Below the pieces are notes generated by a model, which saw only the letters and a list, made by a program, of their open reading frames with translations, made no database searches and was not told the origin of the DNA. A stretch of 7,320 bases of DNA from assembly GCA_003505715.1 (NCBI GenBank), contig DNXU01000376.1, forward strand, positions 1-7,320. Reading direction: 5' to 3'. Below, one piece after another: positions 5,873-7,320 of the stretch; position 1 is the first letter of the stretch; each line of letters opens with the position of its first letter. Source of the DNA: Cyanobacteria bacterium UBA8803. Lineage in GTDB: Bacteria; Cyanobacteriota; Cyanobacteriia; Cyanobacteriales; Coleofasciculaceae. The translations under genes were made by a program, and so were the position numbers.

Positions 5873-6147
5873 CCTTTAACCTCAATTAACCCTTGGGCTT
5901 TAAGTTGTTCGAGTAATTCCATCAAGTCGCGATCGCATTCTTCAGGATTTACTTCGTATTCTTTGAGAATAGTCTCCCGAATTTCATTCACGAGCTTGGG
6001 TTGTTGAATTAGATTCCAGATGTAAGCTCCTACATCATTAAGACCATAGTAAGCTCCAGACTTCGGATCGAGAATGACTGCTTCGTCCCCCAAATTCGAG
6101 GAAACTTGACGCTTGGCTACTGTGATTCTTGAAGAACTTGAAATCAT
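5869..6147 (-). CDS. PqqD-family RiPP recognition protein (lasso B1-like)
   Basis: A 92-residue protein, the usual length for a stand-alone PqqD/B1 protein. Residues 20-50 show the family pattern: DEAVILDPKSGAYYGLNDVG (residues 21-40), then an AYIWNLI helix, and a C-terminal helix ending in LKAQGLIEV. PqqD-fold proteins act as RiPP recognition elements: a beta strand of the leader, here expected to hold the Y-x-x-P motif, docks beside the protein's beta-sheet, and B2 then cuts. It is the first gene of the minus-strand operon and overlaps B2 by 4 nt. No good SD precedes the ATG at 6147. TATAAG at 6158-6163 resembles a minus 10 box but leaves an untranslated leader of only a few bases and has no convincing minus 35 partner, so I do not call a promoter. 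Confidence 0.9.
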   Translation of the reverse strand: MISSSSRITVAKRQVSSNLGDEAVILDPKSGAYYGLNDVGAYIWNLIQQPKLVNEIRETILKEYEVNPEECDRDLMELLEQLKAQGLIEVKG

Positions 6148-6494
6148 TAGCTTGTAACTTATAATCTGTTGAATTTTTACGGCAGTGCTGTTGACTAGAT
6201 ATAATGTGTATCTCCCGCCGTTTCTATTCCATACTTCCTGATATCTTCGGCTTAGTGATGTCCGATCGATTAGGAGATTAAGAGTCGGTTAACTTAATTA
6301 ATTGATAACACTAAATCTGAGTAACCGTCTACTACCCAGAAATATTCTTTACTAAAGCTTTAAATTAATTCCTATGTTTATAAAGTTTAGGTAAAGAGCA
6401 TTTAGTTTCTTTTGGTACAGCTAAATATCACAAAATATCTATTTAATAAAATTAGATTTACATTTTTTAACATTATTGGCAAACTTATTAAATA

Positions 6495-6563
6495 GGTTTG
6501 CTGAATAAAGATTGAAACTGTTAAGAGTTTCCTGCCCCCACCAAAAGACTTATTCAGCAAGCC
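6495..6563. mobile_element. MITE-like inverted-repeat element or IS-end remnant (69 nt)
   Basis: TTGCTGAATAA (6498-6508) and TTATTCAGCAA (6550-6560) are perfect 11-bp inverted repeats. With one G-T wobble the pairing extends to GG (6495-6496) and CC (6562-6563), giving 14 positions. The 41-nt middle has no coding capacity. A TA lies outside each end (6493-6494 and 6565-6566), though one base off on the right, so a target duplication is only suggested. The family is unknown; a strong hairpin without transposition is the alternative. Confidence 0.45.
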
Positions 6564-6573
6564 CTACCAAAAC

Positions 6574-6675
6574 ATCCTAGCAGTTAAGAGCCACCGTCTT
6601 TTTAAGCGGTGAATGAAAACGACTTAAGGACTTTAGTCCGCCGTGTCCTATAAAGCGTGCTAGGATTTTATAGGA
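6574..6675 (+). promoter_or_regulatory. Structured left end and 5' leader of the tnpB element
   Basis: Four pairings are visible. CACCG (6592-6596) with CGGTG (6607-6611) extends inward by CTT/AAG past a bulged T, like the subterminal hairpins of IS200/IS605 left ends. GGAC (6628-6631) with GTCC (6636-6639) has a 4-nt loop. TCCTATAAA (6646-6654) with TTTATAGGA (6667-6675) is a perfect 9-bp stem whose 3' arm covers the first half of the tnpB SD. The loop of that stem contains TGCTAGGAT (6658-6666), an exact complement of ATCCTAGCA (6574-6582), so a pseudoknot could form. The left boundary of the element is not fixed. Confidence 0.55.
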
Positions 6676-6678
6676 GGT
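6671..6678 (+). promoter_or_regulatory. Ribosome binding site of tnpB
   Basis: TAGGAGGT lies 6 nt before the GTG at 6685 and decides that start. Bases 6671-6675 are also the 3' arm of the 9-bp leader stem, so stem formation would hide half of the site. Confidence 0.75.
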
Positions 6679-6684
6679 AACCAA

Positions 6685-7320
6685 GTGTTAAATCTGACAT
6701 TCGAGTACAAAGCTAATCCAACACCAGAGCAAGTTCAAATGATTGAACACACTTTAACAGTGTGCCGCAAAGTCTGGAATTTTGCTTTGCGTGAAAGAAA
6801 GGATTGGATTAATTCTCGCAAGTGTCAGATTAATGCTTGTTCGCTGGAATCAGAATACATCACCCCAGCCGATGCCCCCTATCCTAACTATGCTCAGCAA
6901 TGTAGAACACTCACCATTGCTAAGACTGAATTTCCGGAACTAGCAACCGTTAATGCTCAGGCATTGCAACAAGTCCTCAAGAGGCTGGAAGCAGCTGTTG
7001 TGGACATGAAGCGCAAAGGGATGGGATTTCCTCGGTTCAAGAACAGATACCGGATGCGGTCATTCGTCTATCCGCAACTAGGAAGAGGGCAGTTGTTAAG
7101 GGGAAATCAAGTCAAACTTCCCCAGTTAGGCTGGCTTACATATGTTAAGTCACGAGAGATTCCAGATGGGTTTGTCGTGAAGCAAGCCCGAATCATTCGT
7201 AAAGCGTCTGGATATTTCGTGCAGTTATCGCTCTCAAGTGATGTATCTGTTCCCGATGTTATGCCTAGCGGTCATCCAGTAGGGATAGACCTAGGACTAG
7301 ATAAGTTCGTTGCCACTTCT
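6685..7320 (+). CDS. tnpB: TnpB (IS200/IS605 family RNA-guided nuclease), N-terminal half
   Basis: Open from the GTG at 6685 to the window edge, 212 codons; full-length relatives are about 400 residues. The N-terminus LNLTFEYKANPTPEQ and VCRKVWNFALRERKDW match the OrfB/TnpB N-terminal domain, and KGMGFPRFKNRYRMRSFVYP is the conserved central block. GIDLGLDKFVATS at residues 200-212 is the RuvC-I motif, with catalytic Asp202. The remaining RuvC residues, the zinc finger and any omega-RNA at the 3' end lie outside. By family, TnpB cuts DNA guided by an RNA from the element's right end and helps keep the element at its site. No tnpA is seen upstream, so this may be a tnpB-only (IS1341-like) element. 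It is oriented away from the RiPP operon. No frameshift or stop is seen in this half. Confidence 0.92.
   Translation, partial: MLNLTFEYKANPTPEQVQMIEHTLTVCRKVWNFALRERKDWINSRKCQINACSLESEYITPADAPYPNYAQQCRTLTIAKTEFPELATVNAQALQQVLKRLEAAVVDMKRKGMGFPRFKNRYRMRSFVYPQLGRGQLLRGNQVKLPQLGWLTYVKSREIPDGFVVKQARIIRKASGYFVQLSLSSDVSVPDVMPSGHPVGIDLGLDKFVATS

Larger units (their letters stand above)
527..5936. repeat. Nine dispersed HIP1 octamers (GCGATCGC)
   Basis: Intact palindromes start at 527, 628, 3252, 3409, 3842, 3947, 5424, 5828 and 5929. Far fewer than one would be expected by chance in a window of this size. Overrepresentation of HIP1 is a recognised cyanobacterial genome signature. None lies to the right of 5936, where the putative mobile DNA is. 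Confidence 0.9.
6148..6684. other. Non-coding AT-rich gap between the RiPP operon and tnpB
   Basis: I see no credible gene on either strand and no tRNA. The left part (6148-6494) must hold the promoter of the PqqD-led operon but shows no strong sigma-70 pair. A TATAAT at 6200-6205 reads on the plus strand with only a weak partner. There is no remnant of a lasso cyclase or transporter gene. The right part holds an inverted-repeat element (6495-6563) and the structured leader of tnpB (6574-6684), listed separately. Confidence 0.6.

Noticed and set aside
6177..6205. Plus-strand sigma-70 promoter with TATAAT at 6200
   Set aside because: The minus 35 region is poor, TTGAC lies only three bases from the TATAAT, and no gene follows for nearly 480 nt.

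Overview
The window looks like a filamentous cyanobacterium. I count nine intact copies of the octamer GCGATCGC (the HIP1 repeat of cyanobacteria) between positions 527 and 5936. The protein families, namely a filamentous-haemagglutinin-type TPS exoprotein, a RiPP tailoring set and a cyanobacterial-type TnpB, fit the same origin. No species can be named from the sequence alone.

All genes from about 6147 down to 1 are on the minus strand and read right to left. In transcription order they are: a PqqD-like leader-recognition protein (5869-6147); a lasso-type B2 leader peptidase (5438-5872, ATGA overlap with the PqqD gene); two tandem precursor-peptide genes of 40 and 42 codons (5167-5289 and 4925-5053, the second not in standard long-ORF lists); an HPr-kinase-like protein (3894-4787); a nucleotidyltransferase-family protein (2723-3910, overlapping the kinase by 17 nt); and, after a 58-nt gap, a large secreted TPS-domain beta-helix protein that runs off the left edge (1-2664).

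The central block is a RiPP (ribosomally made, post-translationally modified peptide) locus. The precursors carry the Y-x-x-P, L, G and T leader signature known from lasso peptides. The PqqD-like protein and the B2 protease are the expected partners that bind and cut that leader. The kinase and nucleotidyltransferase are the tailoring pair seen beside some lasso clusters such as paeninodin and pseudomycoidin. No asparagine-synthetase-like lasso cyclase and no ABC exporter is visible, and the predicted cores (9 and 11 residues) are too short for a threaded ring. I infer a lasso-derived system that makes short, possibly phosphorylated or otherwise modified, linear peptides. This is the most interesting part of the window.

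From 6148 to 6684 no protein-coding gene is evident. This AT-rich stretch ends in a 69-nt inverted-repeat element that resembles a MITE, followed by a strongly structured leader. That leader runs into a plus-strand tnpB gene (6685 to beyond the right edge) of an IS200/IS605-type element. The right flank lacks HIP1, consistent with mobile DNA lying just upstream of the RiPP operon.
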